Source of the DNA: Maribacter sp.
Lineage (GTDB): Bacteria > Bacteroidota > Bacteroidia > Flavobacteriales > Flavobacteriaceae
Direction of reading: 5' to 3'
Length of the DNA stretch: 48,196 nt
NCBI GenBank assembly: GCA_024228355.1
Contig: JAAETN010000293.1
Span: 1-48,196 of the forward strand
This document shows, piece after piece, positions 9,528 to 18,630 of this stretch; position 1 is the first letter of the stretch, and every line of letters begins with the position of its first letter. The position numbers and the translations under genes are program-made. The notes beneath the pieces are model-generated. The model saw nothing but the letters and a program-made list of their open reading frames with translations. It did not search any database and was not told the DNA's origin.

Positions 9528-10394
9528 ATGGATACCAAAGAATTACTAAAGAAAGTTCGCAAGATCGAGATTAAGACACGCCGTCTTTCCGATCATATTT
9601 TTGGAGGGGAATACCATTCTACCTTCAAAGGTCGCGGTATGACATTTAGCGAGGTACGCCAGTATCAATTTGGAGACGATGTTCGTAGTATTGATTGGAA
9701 TGTAACAGCAAGATATAATGAACCTTACGTAAAGGTCTTTGAAGAGGAACGGGAACTTACCATGATGTTGATGGTAGACGTGAGTGGTTCTGAACTTTTT
9801 GGCACGACAAATCAATTCAAAAAAGGGATAATCACTGAAATATCGGCCACCTTGGCTTTTTCTGCTTTGCAGAACAATGACAAAGTCGGGCTTATATTAT
9901 TTTCTGATGAAGTGGAGCTTTTTATTCCTCCTAAAAAAGGAAAGATCCATGTTCTACGAATAATTCGAGAACTGCTCGAATTTAAACCAAAGAGCAATAA
10001 GACCAATATTGCAGAAGCCCTAAAATATCTGATCAATGTGATGAAAAAGAAAGCGATTGTCTTTGTACTCTCTGATTTCATTGCTGGGGATTATGAGCGT
10101 ACCCTGAAGATTACGGGTAACAAGCATGATGTAACTGGTATTCGGGTTTACGATGAGCGTGAGGAAAGTATTCCGAACTTGGGCATGGTACAAATGCAGG
10201 ATGCTGAAACCGGCACATTGCAGTTGATCAATACCCAATCAAAAATGGTACGAATGGCATATGGCAAACATCACAAGGAGAGTGTAAAATATTTTCAAGA
10301 GACGTTTACCAAATCTGGTTGTGGGGTTCTAAGTTGTAGGGTTGATGAGAGTTATGTAAAAAAGCTATTGGGTTATTTTAAACGAAGAGGATAA
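9528..10394 (+). CDS. DUF58 domain protein of the Bat operon
   Basis: This 288-residue cytoplasmic protein belongs to the DUF58 family, which has a VWA-like fold and nearly always follows a moxR gene. Seen here are the FKGRGMTFSEVR segment with the RSIDWNVTARYNEPYVKVFEEE signature and the degenerate metal site DVSGSELFG. It probably works with the MoxR ATPase in envelope integrity and stress tolerance. The last base of its stop codon is the first base of the next ATG (TAATG). Confidence 0.9.
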   Translation: MDTKELLKKVRKIEIKTRRLSDHIFGGEYHSTFKGRGMTFSEVRQYQFGDDVRSIDWNVTARYNEPYVKVFEEERELTMMLMVDVSGSELFGTTNQFKKGIITEISATLAFSALQNNDKVGLILFSDEVELFIPPKKGKIHVLRIIRELLEFKPKSNKTNIAEALKYLINVMKKKAIVFVLSDFIAGDYERTLKITGNKHDVTGIRVYDEREESIPNLGMVQMQDAETGTLQLINTQSKMVRMAYGKHHKESVKYFQETFTKSGCGVLSCRVDESYVKKLLGYFKRRG

Positions 10395-12055
10395 TGTGGA
10401 TTAAGAGTTACGAGTTAAGAGTTAGGCGTTATCGTGCAATAATGTTGCATTGCATTGTCCTATGCTCGTTATTCTTTTCATTTTATGGGTTTACCCAAGC
10501 TTCACCAAAAGTTTCATCAGAAGTTGATACTACCTTCATAAAGATTGGTGACCAATTGCATTTCAAAGTAATCGTTGAAGTAGATTCAACAGATATGGTC
10601 ATCTTCCCTGAAGGTCAAACTTTTTCCCCATTAGAGACTGTTGAAGCTTACGCCACTGACACTACAAGAAAAAAGGACAGGATTACCTTGTTGAAGACCT
10701 ATGCCCTAACCCAATTCGATTCTGGTTCCTATAAGCTACCAGCACAACGAATAGAAATCAATGGAAAAGGTTTTTTTACAGATTCCTTGCGGATCGATGT
10801 CGCTACAGTGCCCGTTGATACGCTTGCCCAGAAAATGTACGACATTAAACCCTTGATCCAGGTTAATAAAAGCAATTCAGGATTATGGAAAATACTGCTC
10901 CTCATTTTATGCATTTTGGCCGTTATTGCTGGGTTGATATATTGGTTCGTATTCCGTAAGAAGCCTTTGACCGATGAGGAAAAAGAAGCCTTACTGCCCC
11001 CTTATGACCGTGCACTCCTGGAATTGAAGAAGTTAGACAATTCAAAATACCTTATACAAGACGAATACAAGCAATACTATTCTGAACTAACGGATATTGT
11101 TCGTTCCTATCTTGAGGAGGATGTTAATGTTTCCGCTCTTGAAAGTACAACTGACGAATTGATTACCAAATTGGAGATGATGAAGGATGCGGGAGAACTT
11201 GAACTTGACAATGATACTATCAAACAGTTTAAAAGCATTTTACAAACAGCTGATCTAGTAAAGTTTGCCAAATCAAAACCACCGACGACTGTTGCAAAGC
11301 AAAATAGAAAAGCCGTTGAGCAAATTGTTGTAAAGACCCATGAGGCAATCCCTGAACCTACCTTGGAAGAGCTAATGGCGCAAGAGGAATATCAAGAAGA
11401 ATTGGCTCGCAAACAACAACGTAAAAAATGGCTGATTGCAGGGGTATCAGCCCTTGGCATTATATTTATTTCTGTCATAACTTTTGTAAGTTATTATGGT
11501 GCGGCCAAGGTATGGGATACCGTTACCGGACACCCAACTAAAAAACTTCTGGATAGCGAATGGGTGGCAAGTTCTTATGGTTATCCACCTATAAATTTAG
11601 AAACGCCAGAAGTATTGATCCGCCAAGAAATTAAAATCCCTGCTGACGCCAAAGCCAATATTAAAGAACTACAATCCTTTATATTCAGGGATGACAAAGC
11701 ACTCTTGACCTTGGCTACGACTTCTACAACCTTTACACAGCCTGCAGAGCCAGAATTTGAAAAGACAATTGAACAACTTTTGCAAAACTTTGAGGATAAG
11801 GGCGCCAAAAACATTATTACAAAACAAGATGAGTTCGTAACGGTTACCGGGGTTAAAGGAATAAAAACATTTGGTAGCGGAAAATTCAAAATCCCTGATT
11901 CCCAAGAATTGATAAAAGGAAAATATATGATCCTGAGTTTTGGCGGAAAAGGCTTTCAACAACAAATATTATTGACTTGGCAAGACGGTGACGACTATGC
12001 GCAGGAAATTATTGATAGAATTTTGACAACGGTTGAAGTAAAAACAGAAGTTTAA
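10394..12055 (+). CDS. Bat operon membrane protein (BatD-like N-terminal region, two TM segments)
   Basis: This 553-residue protein sits between the DUF58 gene and batA, where Bacteroidetes Bat operons encode a membrane protein of unknown function. The true start is probably the ATG at 10442 (residue 17): it opens a good signal peptide (MLHCIVLCSLFFSFYGFTQA), while the first 16 residues (including SYELRVRRY) are encoded by a degenerate repeat. After the signal comes a beta-rich periplasmic region (about 35-165), a TM helix (about 165-188, LLLILCILAVIAGLIYWFVF), a helical cytoplasmic-type region and a second TM near residues 348-370. The protein may recruit the VWA proteins to the membrane; this is inference from context. 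Confidence 0.75.
   Translation: MWIKSYELRVRRYRAIMLHCIVLCSLFFSFYGFTQASPKVSSEVDTTFIKIGDQLHFKVIVEVDSTDMVIFPEGQTFSPLETVEAYATDTTRKKDRITLLKTYALTQFDSGSYKLPAQRIEINGKGFFTDSLRIDVATVPVDTLAQKMYDIKPLIQVNKSNSGLWKILLLILCILAVIAGLIYWFVFRKKPLTDEEKEALLPPYDRALLELKKLDNSKYLIQDEYKQYYSELTDIVRSYLEEDVNVSALESTTDELITKLEMMKDAGELELDNDTIKQFKSILQTADLVKFAKSKPPTTVAKQNRKAVEQIVVKTHEAIPEPTLEELMAQEEYQEELARKQQRKKWLIAGVSALGIIFISVITFVSYYGAAKVWDTVTGHPTKKLLDSEWVASSYGYPPINLETPEVLIRQEIKIPADAKANIKELQSFIFRDDKALLTLATTSTTFTQPAEPEFEKTIEQLLQNFEDKGAKNIITKQDEFVTVTGVKGIKTFGSGKFKIPDSQELIKGKYMILSFGGKGFQQQILLTWQDGDDYAQEIIDRILTTVEVKTEV
10397..10440. repeat. GAGTTA-type degenerate repeat at the 5' end of a coding region
   Basis: Tandem GAGTTA units (AAGAGTTACGAGTTAAGAGTTAGG) occupy the first codons of the open frame that begins at 10394. 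Their composition resembles the repeat at 9443-9527 more than the neighbouring genes. If translation starts at 10394 the repeat adds 16 basic residues ahead of the signal peptide. Confidence 0.5.
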
Positions 12056-13054
12056 ATGTTAGAGAATATATCATTTGCCAATCCAGAGTACTTTTGGTTG
12101 CTATTATTGCTTCCTCTGGTGATCATATGGTATTTTTTTAAACGTAACGAACAATCAGCTTCGCTTAAAATATCAAGCTTAAAAGGATTTTCTTCAGGCA
12201 GTATCCTTCCCAAGTTAAAGCCGCTGCTAGATGTCCTACGCCTTTTGGCGTTGGCCGCTATCATTGTCGCAATGGCGAGACCACAGATTGAGGATATTTC
12301 AACTAGAACAAAAACAACCAAGGGTATTGATATTGTAATGGCCATCGATGTTTCGTCGAGTATGCTAGCAAGGGATTTGAAACCCAATCGGCTTTCGGCT
12401 TTGAAAGAAGTAGCTGCTGCCTTTATTAGAAAAAGACCCAATGATCGAATAGGACTTGTTGCCTATGCAGGTGAAGCCTTTACTAAAACGCCTATTACCA
12501 GTGATAAATCCATCGTATTGAATTCACTTCGTGAAATCACATATGGCCAGTTAAATGATGGTACCGCTATCGGAATGGGATTGGCTACTTCGGTAAACCG
12601 CCTAAAGGAAAGCAAGGCTATTAGTAAAATCATAATACTACTGACGGATGGTGTGAATAATTCAGGATTCATTGAGCCACAAACCGCTGCAGATCTCGCA
12701 GTGGAATATGGTATAAAATCATACACTATTGGACTTGGTACGAATGGAAATGCCCTTTCACCCATAGCTTATAATGCTGATGGCTCATTTAGATATGGAA
12801 TGCGTCAAGTTGAGATTGATGAAAAACTACTTCAAGAAATAGCTGATGCCACTGGTGGTAAATATTTTAGAGCGACCGACAATGAAAAATTGGAGGCAAT
12901 TTATGACGAGATCAATAAGTTGGAAAAGACGGAAATAGAGGAATTCAAATATTACAAATACGAAGAAAAATTTCGTTCATGGGTGTTACTGGCAGGAGCT
13001 TTGCTCTTATTGGAATGGCTTTTCCGCAATACCTTGTTCCGAAGTTTTATATAG
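12056..13054 (+). CDS. batA: BatA, VWA-domain aerotolerance protein
   Basis: This 332-residue membrane protein has a TM helix near residues 12-28, a second near 62-75, a periplasmic-type VWA domain (about 90-290) and a C-terminal TM helix (about 305-322). The MIDAS metal motif is complete (Asp98-x-Ser100-x-Ser102 in IDVSSSM, with TDG later). BatA was first described in the Bacteroides fragilis aerotolerance operon. It starts one base after the upstream stop codon and is 3 bp from batB. VWA proteins in these operons probably form envelope complexes assembled by MoxR. Confidence 0.92.
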   Translation: MLENISFANPEYFWLLLLLPLVIIWYFFKRNEQSASLKISSLKGFSSGSILPKLKPLLDVLRLLALAAIIVAMARPQIEDISTRTKTTKGIDIVMAIDVSSSMLARDLKPNRLSALKEVAAAFIRKRPNDRIGLVAYAGEAFTKTPITSDKSIVLNSLREITYGQLNDGTAIGMGLATSVNRLKESKAISKIIILLTDGVNNSGFIEPQTAADLAVEYGIKSYTIGLGTNGNALSPIAYNADGSFRYGMRQVEIDEKLLQEIADATGGKYFRATDNEKLEAIYDEINKLEKTEIEEFKYYKYEEKFRSWVLLAGALLLLEWLFRNTLFRSFI

Positions 13055-13057
13055 ATT

Positions 13058-14110
13058 ATGATTCAATTAGACGAAAGAATATATTTCTATCTACTGTTCA
13101 TCATTCCGGTGATAGTAGTGTGGTTCGTACTGCTCCAAATATGGAAAAAACGAACGCAGAAAAAGTTCGCTGATTTGTCTCTGTTCAAAAGATTGACCCC
13201 TAATAGATCAAGTTTCAAAGCAACATTAAAATTGATGTTCTTCCTATTGGGAATCACATTTTTGACTTTAGGCTTGGTCAATCCCAAGATTGGCACAAAA
13301 TTGGAAACCGTTAAACGAGAAGGTGTTGATATTGTTTTTGCGGTGGATGTTTCCAAAAGTATGTTGGCCGAAGACATTGCTCCGAATCGATTGGAAAAAG
13401 CGAAACGATTGGTTTCGGAAATTATCAATCAACTTGCAAGTGACCGTATCGGAATCATTGCCTATGCTGGTCAGGCATTCCCACAATTACCGATTACAAC
13501 AGATTATGGAGCTGCTAAAATGTTCTTGCAGAACATGAATACCGATATGCTCACATCACAAGGAACGGCCATAAATGAGGCTATAGAATTGGCAACGACT
13601 TATTACAATGATGAAGATCAGACGAATAGGGTTTTGTTCATAATTTCTGATGGTGAAGACCATTCTGAGGGCACCACAATGAAAGCGGTAGACAAAGCTA
13701 TCGAAGCCGGTATACAAATCTATACAATCGGAGTGGGTAAAACCAAAGGGGCTCCTATTCCTATTAAAAGGAATGGTATTGTAGAAAGCCTCAAAAAAGA
13801 TAGACAAGGAGAAGTTGTGATTACCAAGCTCAATGAAGCCGTATTGCTAGATATAGCCAATGAAGGCCATGGGGAATATATTGATGGGACAAATACTGGT
13901 GATGCCGTTGAACAAATCAAGGACATTTTGATTCAAATGGATAAGACTGAGTTTGAGGCCAAGCAATTCGCTGAGTATAAAGATCAGTTCCAGTGGTTTT
14001 TGGGAGCGGGGCTTTTATTTCTATTTTTGGATGTTTTTATATTGGACAGGAAGACCAAATGGCTCAAAAAATTGAACCTTTTCAATGAAAATAACAGAGA
14101 AGCAGCATAA
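13058..14110 (+). CDS. batB: BatB, VWA-domain aerotolerance protein
   Basis: This 350-residue paralogue of BatA has two N-terminal TM segments (about 8-28 and 57-74), a VWA domain with intact MIDAS (Asp97, Ser99, Ser101 in AVDVSKSM; SDGEDHSEG later) and a C-terminal TM helix near 316-336. It is distinguished from BatA by its gene position and by the longer loop after the third MIDAS segment. The next gene, batC, starts 1 bp after its stop codon if the signal-peptide start is used. Confidence 0.92.
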   Translation: MIQLDERIYFYLLFIIPVIVVWFVLLQIWKKRTQKKFADLSLFKRLTPNRSSFKATLKLMFFLLGITFLTLGLVNPKIGTKLETVKREGVDIVFAVDVSKSMLAEDIAPNRLEKAKRLVSEIINQLASDRIGIIAYAGQAFPQLPITTDYGAAKMFLQNMNTDMLTSQGTAINEAIELATTYYNDEDQTNRVLFIISDGEDHSEGTTMKAVDKAIEAGIQIYTIGVGKTKGAPIPIKRNGIVESLKKDRQGEVVITKLNEAVLLDIANEGHGEYIDGTNTGDAVEQIKDILIQMDKTEFEAKQFAEYKDQFQWFLGAGLLFLFLDVFILDRKTKWLKKLNLFNENNREAA

Positions 14111-14111
14111 T

Positions 14112-14960
14112 ATGAACAAGTATTTACTCTTACTGATATTCGTGGGTTTTGGCTCTTTTGCTCAAGACAAGGAAGAGCTCAAGCAGAAAGAAAAAGCATT
14201 AAATGAATCTACCAATCTTACTTGGGAGGGCAATAAATCCTTATCAGAGAATGACTTTGTTTCAGCTGAAGTAGATTATCGCAAGGCTATCTCGAAGAGT
14301 AATGATAATAATGCAGCTCCTTATAACCTAGGGAATGCCTATTACAATAAAGAAACCTATAGTGAAGCTTTTGGAAGATTTAAACAGGCGGGGGAATTGG
14401 CCAATGAAAAACCTGATAAACACAAAGCATATCACAATATGGGTAATGTGTTCATGAAACAAAAGCAATATGAAAAGGCCGTTGAGGCTTACAAAGAGGC
14501 ATTGCGGAATAATCCGAAAGATGAGGAAACCCGTTATAACCTGGCTCTAGCAAAGGAATTATTGAAAAAAGAACAGGACGAGCAAGACAAGAACGACGAC
14601 AATAAGGATAACAAAGACCAGAAAGACAAAAAGAACCAGGATCAAAAGAACGAAGGGGACAACAAGGAAGATAAGGACGAAAGTGACAAGAAAGACGAGG
14701 GCGACGAAGGGGATAAAGGCGATGAAAAGAAAGAGGATAATAAAGAAGGTGAAGGCGATAAGAAAGAAGAAGAAAAAAAACAACCTGAAAAAGGAGATAA
14801 GCCCCAAGAGCAAAAACAGCAGCCTAGACCTAATCAATTATCAAAACAGCAAATTCAAAATCTGTTAGAGGCAATGCAGAATGAGGAGAAAAAAGTACAA
14901 GAGAAAATAGATGCCAAAAAAGTCAAAGGTGCCAAAGTCAAAAATGAAAAGGACTGGTAA
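14112..14960 (+). CDS. batC: BatC, exported TPR protein with charged tail
   Basis: The start at 14112 is preferred over an in-frame ATG at 14085, because it opens directly onto a signal peptide (MNKYLLLLIFVGFGSFAQ) and does not overlap batB. The 282-residue product has three tetratricopeptide repeats (about residues 30-150). A roughly 100-residue linker follows, made almost only of Asp, Glu, Lys, Asn and Gln (about 155-245), and then a conserved C-terminal helix with the motif KQQIQNLLEAMQNEEKKVQ, ending in KDW. TPRs usually mediate protein contacts, and BatC is thought to bind the other Bat proteins. Confidence 0.88.
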   Translation: MNKYLLLLIFVGFGSFAQDKEELKQKEKALNESTNLTWEGNKSLSENDFVSAEVDYRKAISKSNDNNAAPYNLGNAYYNKETYSEAFGRFKQAGELANEKPDKHKAYHNMGNVFMKQKQYEKAVEAYKEALRNNPKDEETRYNLALAKELLKKEQDEQDKNDDNKDNKDQKDKKNQDQKNEGDNKEDKDESDKKDEGDEGDKGDEKKEDNKEGEGDKKEEEKKQPEKGDKPQEQKQQPRPNQLSKQQIQNLLEAMQNEEKKVQEKIDAKKVKGAKVKNEKDW

Positions 14961-14965
14961 TTAAA

Positions 14966-16738
14966 ATGAATATAAGATATTTCATATCGTTACTTCCAAT
15001 GTTGTTCTTAGCATTTATTATGAATGCGCAAGAAGCCATTACTTTTGATATGAAGCTGAGTAAAGAAAAGCTTGGCATCAATGAAAGGTTAAGGGTGGAA
15101 TTTACCATGAACAAAGATGGCGATGATTTCAACCCGCCAGATTTTACAGGGTTTCGAGTACTAATGGGCCCCTCTCAGGCCATAAGATCATCTTGGGTCA
15201 ATGGAGTGCGTTCGTATACCAAAACCTATTCGTATACCCTTGCCCCGACTGCTCGAGGCACATTCAATATAAAACAAGCTTCTATTGTAATTGATGGCAA
15301 AACCTACAAATCATTGGCTAGAAAGGTCGAAGTTACAGCCGCCGTGGAAAAGCCAAATGACCAAATGACTGTAGATGATTTTGCAGATGACAATTTACAT
15401 TTAGTGGCAGAAGTTTCAAAAACCGACCCTTATTTAAACGAAGAAATCAGTGTTGTTTACAAACTCTATGTAAGTCCATCTATACGTGTTTCGAATTATC
15501 GTCCTTTGGATAATCCCAAATACAATAATTTTTGGAGTCAAGATATTCCTGTGCAGCGATTGAATGCGGAAAATGGAACTTATAAAGGAAAAGCTTACCG
15601 CTATGTAATTCTAAAACGGATAATACTTTACCCCCAAAAATCCGGGGAGCTCGATATAGAGCCTCTTTCACTGGATGTGACAGTTGATGTCCCCACAAAT
15701 AAGCGCGATTTCTTTGGGGGAAGAATCTATACACAGACAAACAAGACGGTTTCTGCAGGAAAACGGACAATAAATGTCAATGTATTACCAACGGCAGGTA
15801 AACCGGCAAATTTCGGTGGCGCTGTAGGCGAATTTGATTTTACGGTTTCTACAACAAAAACAAGCCTGAATGCATCAGAATCATTGCAGGCGATAGTAGA
15901 AGTAAATGGTAAAGGCAACCTTAAGTTATTTCAGTTGCCAAAACCTGAGTTTCCTGGTTCACTTGAAGTATATGACCCTGAGCACAACGAAAATGTACGA
16001 ACCACAATGGCAGGAATGCGAGGTAAGGTAAGCGATAGCTATACTATTGTACCCTCGTTTAAGGGCAAATATCCCATGCCTAGTATTGCCTTTAGTTATT
16101 TTAATCCTAAGACAGAAAAATACAATACTATCAATTCCGGGGAGATATTAATCAATGTAATCGAAGGCCCATCCAATACTTCGATTACCTCTGGCGGAAC
16201 AAAATCAAACTCAAAACAAGCAGTGGTTACCACCGGGAATCAATTCAACTTTCTCAAATTAAAACCCAACTTAACAGCAATAAAGACTAACTATTTCTTT
16301 GGCTCCAGGTCTTTTTACCTCTGGTGGTTAACACCATTATTTTTGATTCCTATTGCCATAGTGTTCCGTAAAAAACGGGAGGCCATCGCTGACGATGTTG
16401 CAGGGAATAAAATAAAAAGAGCCAATAAGCTAGCAAGAAAATATTTGTCAGAAGCCAAAAAGACCCTAGGTAAAAAAGATGCTTTCTATGTTGCTCTGGA
16501 AAAGGCCCTGCATAATTACCTAAAGGCCAAGTTAAAAATAGAGACTTCTGAATTCAGCAAGGATAAAATAGCAACTTTATTGAATGCCAAAAAAGTTGAT
16601 GAAGCAACAAGAGATGGTTTTGTAGGCTTATTGAAGAATTGTGAAATGGCTCGCTATAGCCCGTTTTCAGATGTTCAGATGCAACAGGACTATGATAGGG
16701 CCAGTGAAGTAATCTCTTATTTGGACAAACAATTATAG
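14966..16738 (+). CDS. batD: BatD, oxygen-tolerance membrane protein
   Basis: This 590-residue protein has a signal peptide (about 1-21, ending MNAQ), a long beta-rich extracytoplasmic region built of Ig-like modules (about 22-440), one TM helix (about 447-465, LWWLTPLFLIPIAIVF) and a helical cytoplasmic tail. The family (BatD / oxygen tolerance, DUF7379-like) is recognised by the start FDMKLSKEKLGINERLRVEFT and by gene order. It begins 5 bp after batC and ends 3 bp before batE. Its role in the envelope complex is not known in detail. Confidence 0.9.
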   Translation: MNIRYFISLLPMLFLAFIMNAQEAITFDMKLSKEKLGINERLRVEFTMNKDGDDFNPPDFTGFRVLMGPSQAIRSSWVNGVRSYTKTYSYTLAPTARGTFNIKQASIVIDGKTYKSLARKVEVTAAVEKPNDQMTVDDFADDNLHLVAEVSKTDPYLNEEISVVYKLYVSPSIRVSNYRPLDNPKYNNFWSQDIPVQRLNAENGTYKGKAYRYVILKRIILYPQKSGELDIEPLSLDVTVDVPTNKRDFFGGRIYTQTNKTVSAGKRTINVNVLPTAGKPANFGGAVGEFDFTVSTTKTSLNASESLQAIVEVNGKGNLKLFQLPKPEFPGSLEVYDPEHNENVRTTMAGMRGKVSDSYTIVPSFKGKYPMPSIAFSYFNPKTEKYNTINSGEILINVIEGPSNTSITSGGTKSNSKQAVVTTGNQFNFLKLKPNLTAIKTNYFFGSRSFYLWWLTPLFLIPIAIVFRKKREAIADDVAGNKIKRANKLARKYLSEAKKTLGKKDAFYVALEKALHNYLKAKLKIETSEFSKDKIATLLNAKKVDEATRDGFVGLLKNCEMARYSPFSDVQMQQDYDRASEVISYLDKQL

Positions 16739-16741
16739 ACA

Positions 16742-17500
16742 ATGAAACAGCTACTCTATATCATTGTAATGTTAATCGCTTCCTTTGGGAACGCTCAAAA
16801 CGAGGCGCTTTTTAATAGAGCAACTGATTCCTATAATAATGGTGATTACCAAAAATCCATAGATTATTATTCTGAGATTTTGGAAAATGGCCAGCATTCC
16901 GCTGAACTTTATTTTAATTTAGGAAATGCATATTATAAATTAAATGAGATCGCTCCCAGCATTTACAATTATGAGAAGGCCCTTTTGCTCTCTCCCAATG
17001 ATTCGGACATAAAGAACAACCTTTCCTATGCCCAAAACATGACTTTGGATGCTATTGAAGTAATGCCAGAAACTGGACTGGCAAAAATCTATAAAACCAT
17101 TACTGGGGTTATGACTTTTGACCAGTGGAGTTATACAGCTGTTATGTTCATGATTCTTTTTGTATTGCTCTATATAGCTTTCTACTATTTTAAATATGCG
17201 ACAAAAAAGCGGATAGCCTTTATTGGTAGCATTGTATCGCTTTTCATTTCTGTTATCGCTGCAGTATTTGCATTTGTACAGTACAATGACTTTATAGCTG
17301 ATCAGCCAGCCATAGTGTACGATAGTGAAGTTCAAATAAAAGCCGAACCCAATAAAAGAAGTGAAGCAATTTTTGTTTTACATGAAGGAACCAAGGTAAA
17401 TGTTCTTGAAGGATTAAATGAATGGAAAAAAATAAAGATTGTTGATGGCAAAACAGGTTGGGTATCTTCTGAAAGTATTAGACTACTAAAGGATTTTTAA
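16742..17500 (+). CDS. batE: BatE, TPR protein with SH3-like domain
   Basis: This 252-residue last member of the Bat operon has a signal peptide (about 1-18, ending GNAQ), two TPRs (about 20-95), two TM helices (about 130-150 and 160-182) and a C-terminal bacterial SH3 domain (about 190-250, with VYDSEVQIKAEPNKRSEAIFVLHEGTKV). SH3b domains often bind peptidoglycan or peptides, which would place this end of the complex near the cell wall. The gene is closely packed behind batD. A new promoter box follows at 17533. Confidence 0.88.
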   Translation: MKQLLYIIVMLIASFGNAQNEALFNRATDSYNNGDYQKSIDYYSEILENGQHSAELYFNLGNAYYKLNEIAPSIYNYEKALLLSPNDSDIKNNLSYAQNMTLDAIEVMPETGLAKIYKTITGVMTFDQWSYTAVMFMILFVLLYIAFYYFKYATKKRIAFIGSIVSLFISVIAAVFAFVQYNDFIADQPAIVYDSEVQIKAEPNKRSEAIFVLHEGTKVNVLEGLNEWKKIKIVDGKTGWVSSESIRLLKDF

Positions 17501-17532
17501 TTTTCTTTAACAATATTTTAAAGTAAGTCTCC

Positions 17533-17540
17533 TATTTTTG
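17533..17540 (+). promoter_or_regulatory. -7 promoter box for the small exported protein and CO2 genes
   Basis: TATTTTTG matches TAnnTTTG and ends 23 nt before the ATG at 17564. No clear TTG lies at the usual -33 distance. It separates expression of the downstream genes from the Bat operon. Confidence 0.45.
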
Positions 17541-17563
17541 CCGAAATTCCAGTTCGGTTTACC

Positions 17564-17869
17564 ATGAAGTCCTTTTTACAAATATTACTTTCTATTTTTC
17601 TTGCAATTAACATTGTTGCTCCTTCTGTTATTTCATTGATTGATTTTGATGAAAAAATGGAATTGGTGTTGGAGCACAGTGAGGATGATAACCAAAAAGA
17701 AAATAAGGAAGCTGAAAAAGAAAGTAGTGATAAAGACACCTTTTATCATGTTTGGAGTAATTCGCTCTCATCTAAATTAATGGAAAATAATCTCACCGAT
17801 ACTTTTTATCTTCAAGGTTATTATGGCCCTTCGCTGAACATCATTCTCCCTCCTCCAGAGATAAGCTAG
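17564..17869 (+). CDS. Small exported hypothetical protein
   Basis: This 101-residue protein has a hydrophobic signal-like N-terminus (about 1-24, FLQILLSIFLAINIVAPSVI), a highly charged middle (about 30-58, rich in Glu, Lys, Asp), and a C-terminal segment ending ILPPPEIS. No cysteine lipobox is present. I recall similar short proteins of unknown function in other flavobacteria but cannot name a family. A TAnnTTTG box precedes it, which supports a real gene. Confidence 0.6.
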   Translation: MKSFLQILLSIFLAINIVAPSVISLIDFDEKMELVLEHSEDDNQKENKEAEKESSDKDTFYHVWSNSLSSKLMENNLTDTFYLQGYYGPSLNIILPPPEIS

Positions 17870-17928
17870 TATTTTAAAAAAGTGCAATTAAATATATCAT
17901 TTGAAATTTAAACACGCACAATTTAATA

Positions 17929-17948
17929 CCTTATAATCTCTTATAAGG
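17929..17948. promoter_or_regulatory. Perfect inverted repeat upstream of the carbonic anhydrase gene
   Basis: CCTTATAA-TCTC-TTATAAGG is an 8-bp perfect stem with a 4-nt loop, 35 nt before the carbonic anhydrase ATG, followed by a T-rich stretch (TTCTTTCTGTTT). It could be a weak terminator for the small upstream gene or an operator; the sequence does not decide. Confidence 0.4.
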
Positions 17949-17982
17949 ATTCTTTCTGTTTACCAATTATAAAACTATAAAA

Positions 17983-18612
17983 ATGATTAATAAAGCATTA
18001 GATAAAGCCACTCAGTCCTCTTTGACACCCAAGATTGTCTTGAATGATTTAATTAATGGCAACCAAAGATATACGCAGTCAAATATGGAGGTTAGGAATT
18101 ACGAAAGTCAGCGAAATGAAACGGTCAATGGACAATTCCCCAAGGCCGTAATACTTTCCTGTATCGACTCCAGAGTACCGATTGAAACAATATTTGATCA
18201 AGGGATCGGAGATATATTCGTGGCACGTGTGGCGGGTAATTTTGAAAATATCGATATCTTAGGAAGTTTAGAATATGCTTGTAAGGCTGCAGGAAGCAAA
18301 CTCGTTTTAGTATTAGGCCATGAATCTTGCGGAGCTGTCAAATCGGCCATTGATGGTGTTGAGCTAGGAAATATTACGTCTATGCTGGGTAATATTTTGC
18401 CAGCTGTCAAGAAAACAGCTGAGGAAGTGGATGGTGCAGTCAGCTCTTCAAATACCTCTTTTGTATCCAAAACTGTTGAGAACAATGTTGCACTCACCAT
18501 AGATCGCATTCGTGAAAAAAGCCCAATTCTAAAGGAAATGGAAGAGCGAGGAGAAATCGAAATTGTTGGAGGTGTTTATCAGCTTTCGTCTGGAAAAGTG
18601 ATTTTACTTTAA
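17983..18612 (+). CDS. can: Beta-class carbonic anhydrase
   Basis: This 209-residue enzyme interconverts CO2 and bicarbonate. The zinc ligands and catalytic dyad of the beta class are in place: Cys60-x-Asp62-x-Arg64 (CIDSR) and His113-x-x-Cys116 (GHESCGA). There is no signal peptide, so it acts in the cytoplasm. It lies 18 bp before a SulP-family transporter gene, a pairing seen in many bacteria and thought to serve bicarbonate uptake or CO2 retention. Confidence 0.93.
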   Translation: MINKALDKATQSSLTPKIVLNDLINGNQRYTQSNMEVRNYESQRNETVNGQFPKAVILSCIDSRVPIETIFDQGIGDIFVARVAGNFENIDILGSLEYACKAAGSKLVLVLGHESCGAVKSAIDGVELGNITSMLGNILPAVKKTAEEVDGAVSSSNTSFVSKTVENNVALTIDRIREKSPILKEMEERGEIEIVGGVYQLSSGKVILL

Positions 18613-18630
18613 ACCAAAACTTATTGTTGG

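Noticed and set aside
14085-14111. Earlier start for batC
   Set aside because: It overlaps batB and places nine extra residues before a good signal peptide; the ATG at 14112 is better.
14559-14868. Hydrophobic open frames opposite the charged part of batC
   Set aside because: They are complements of the Lys/Asp/Glu-rich tail; there is no promoter and the composition is explained by batC.
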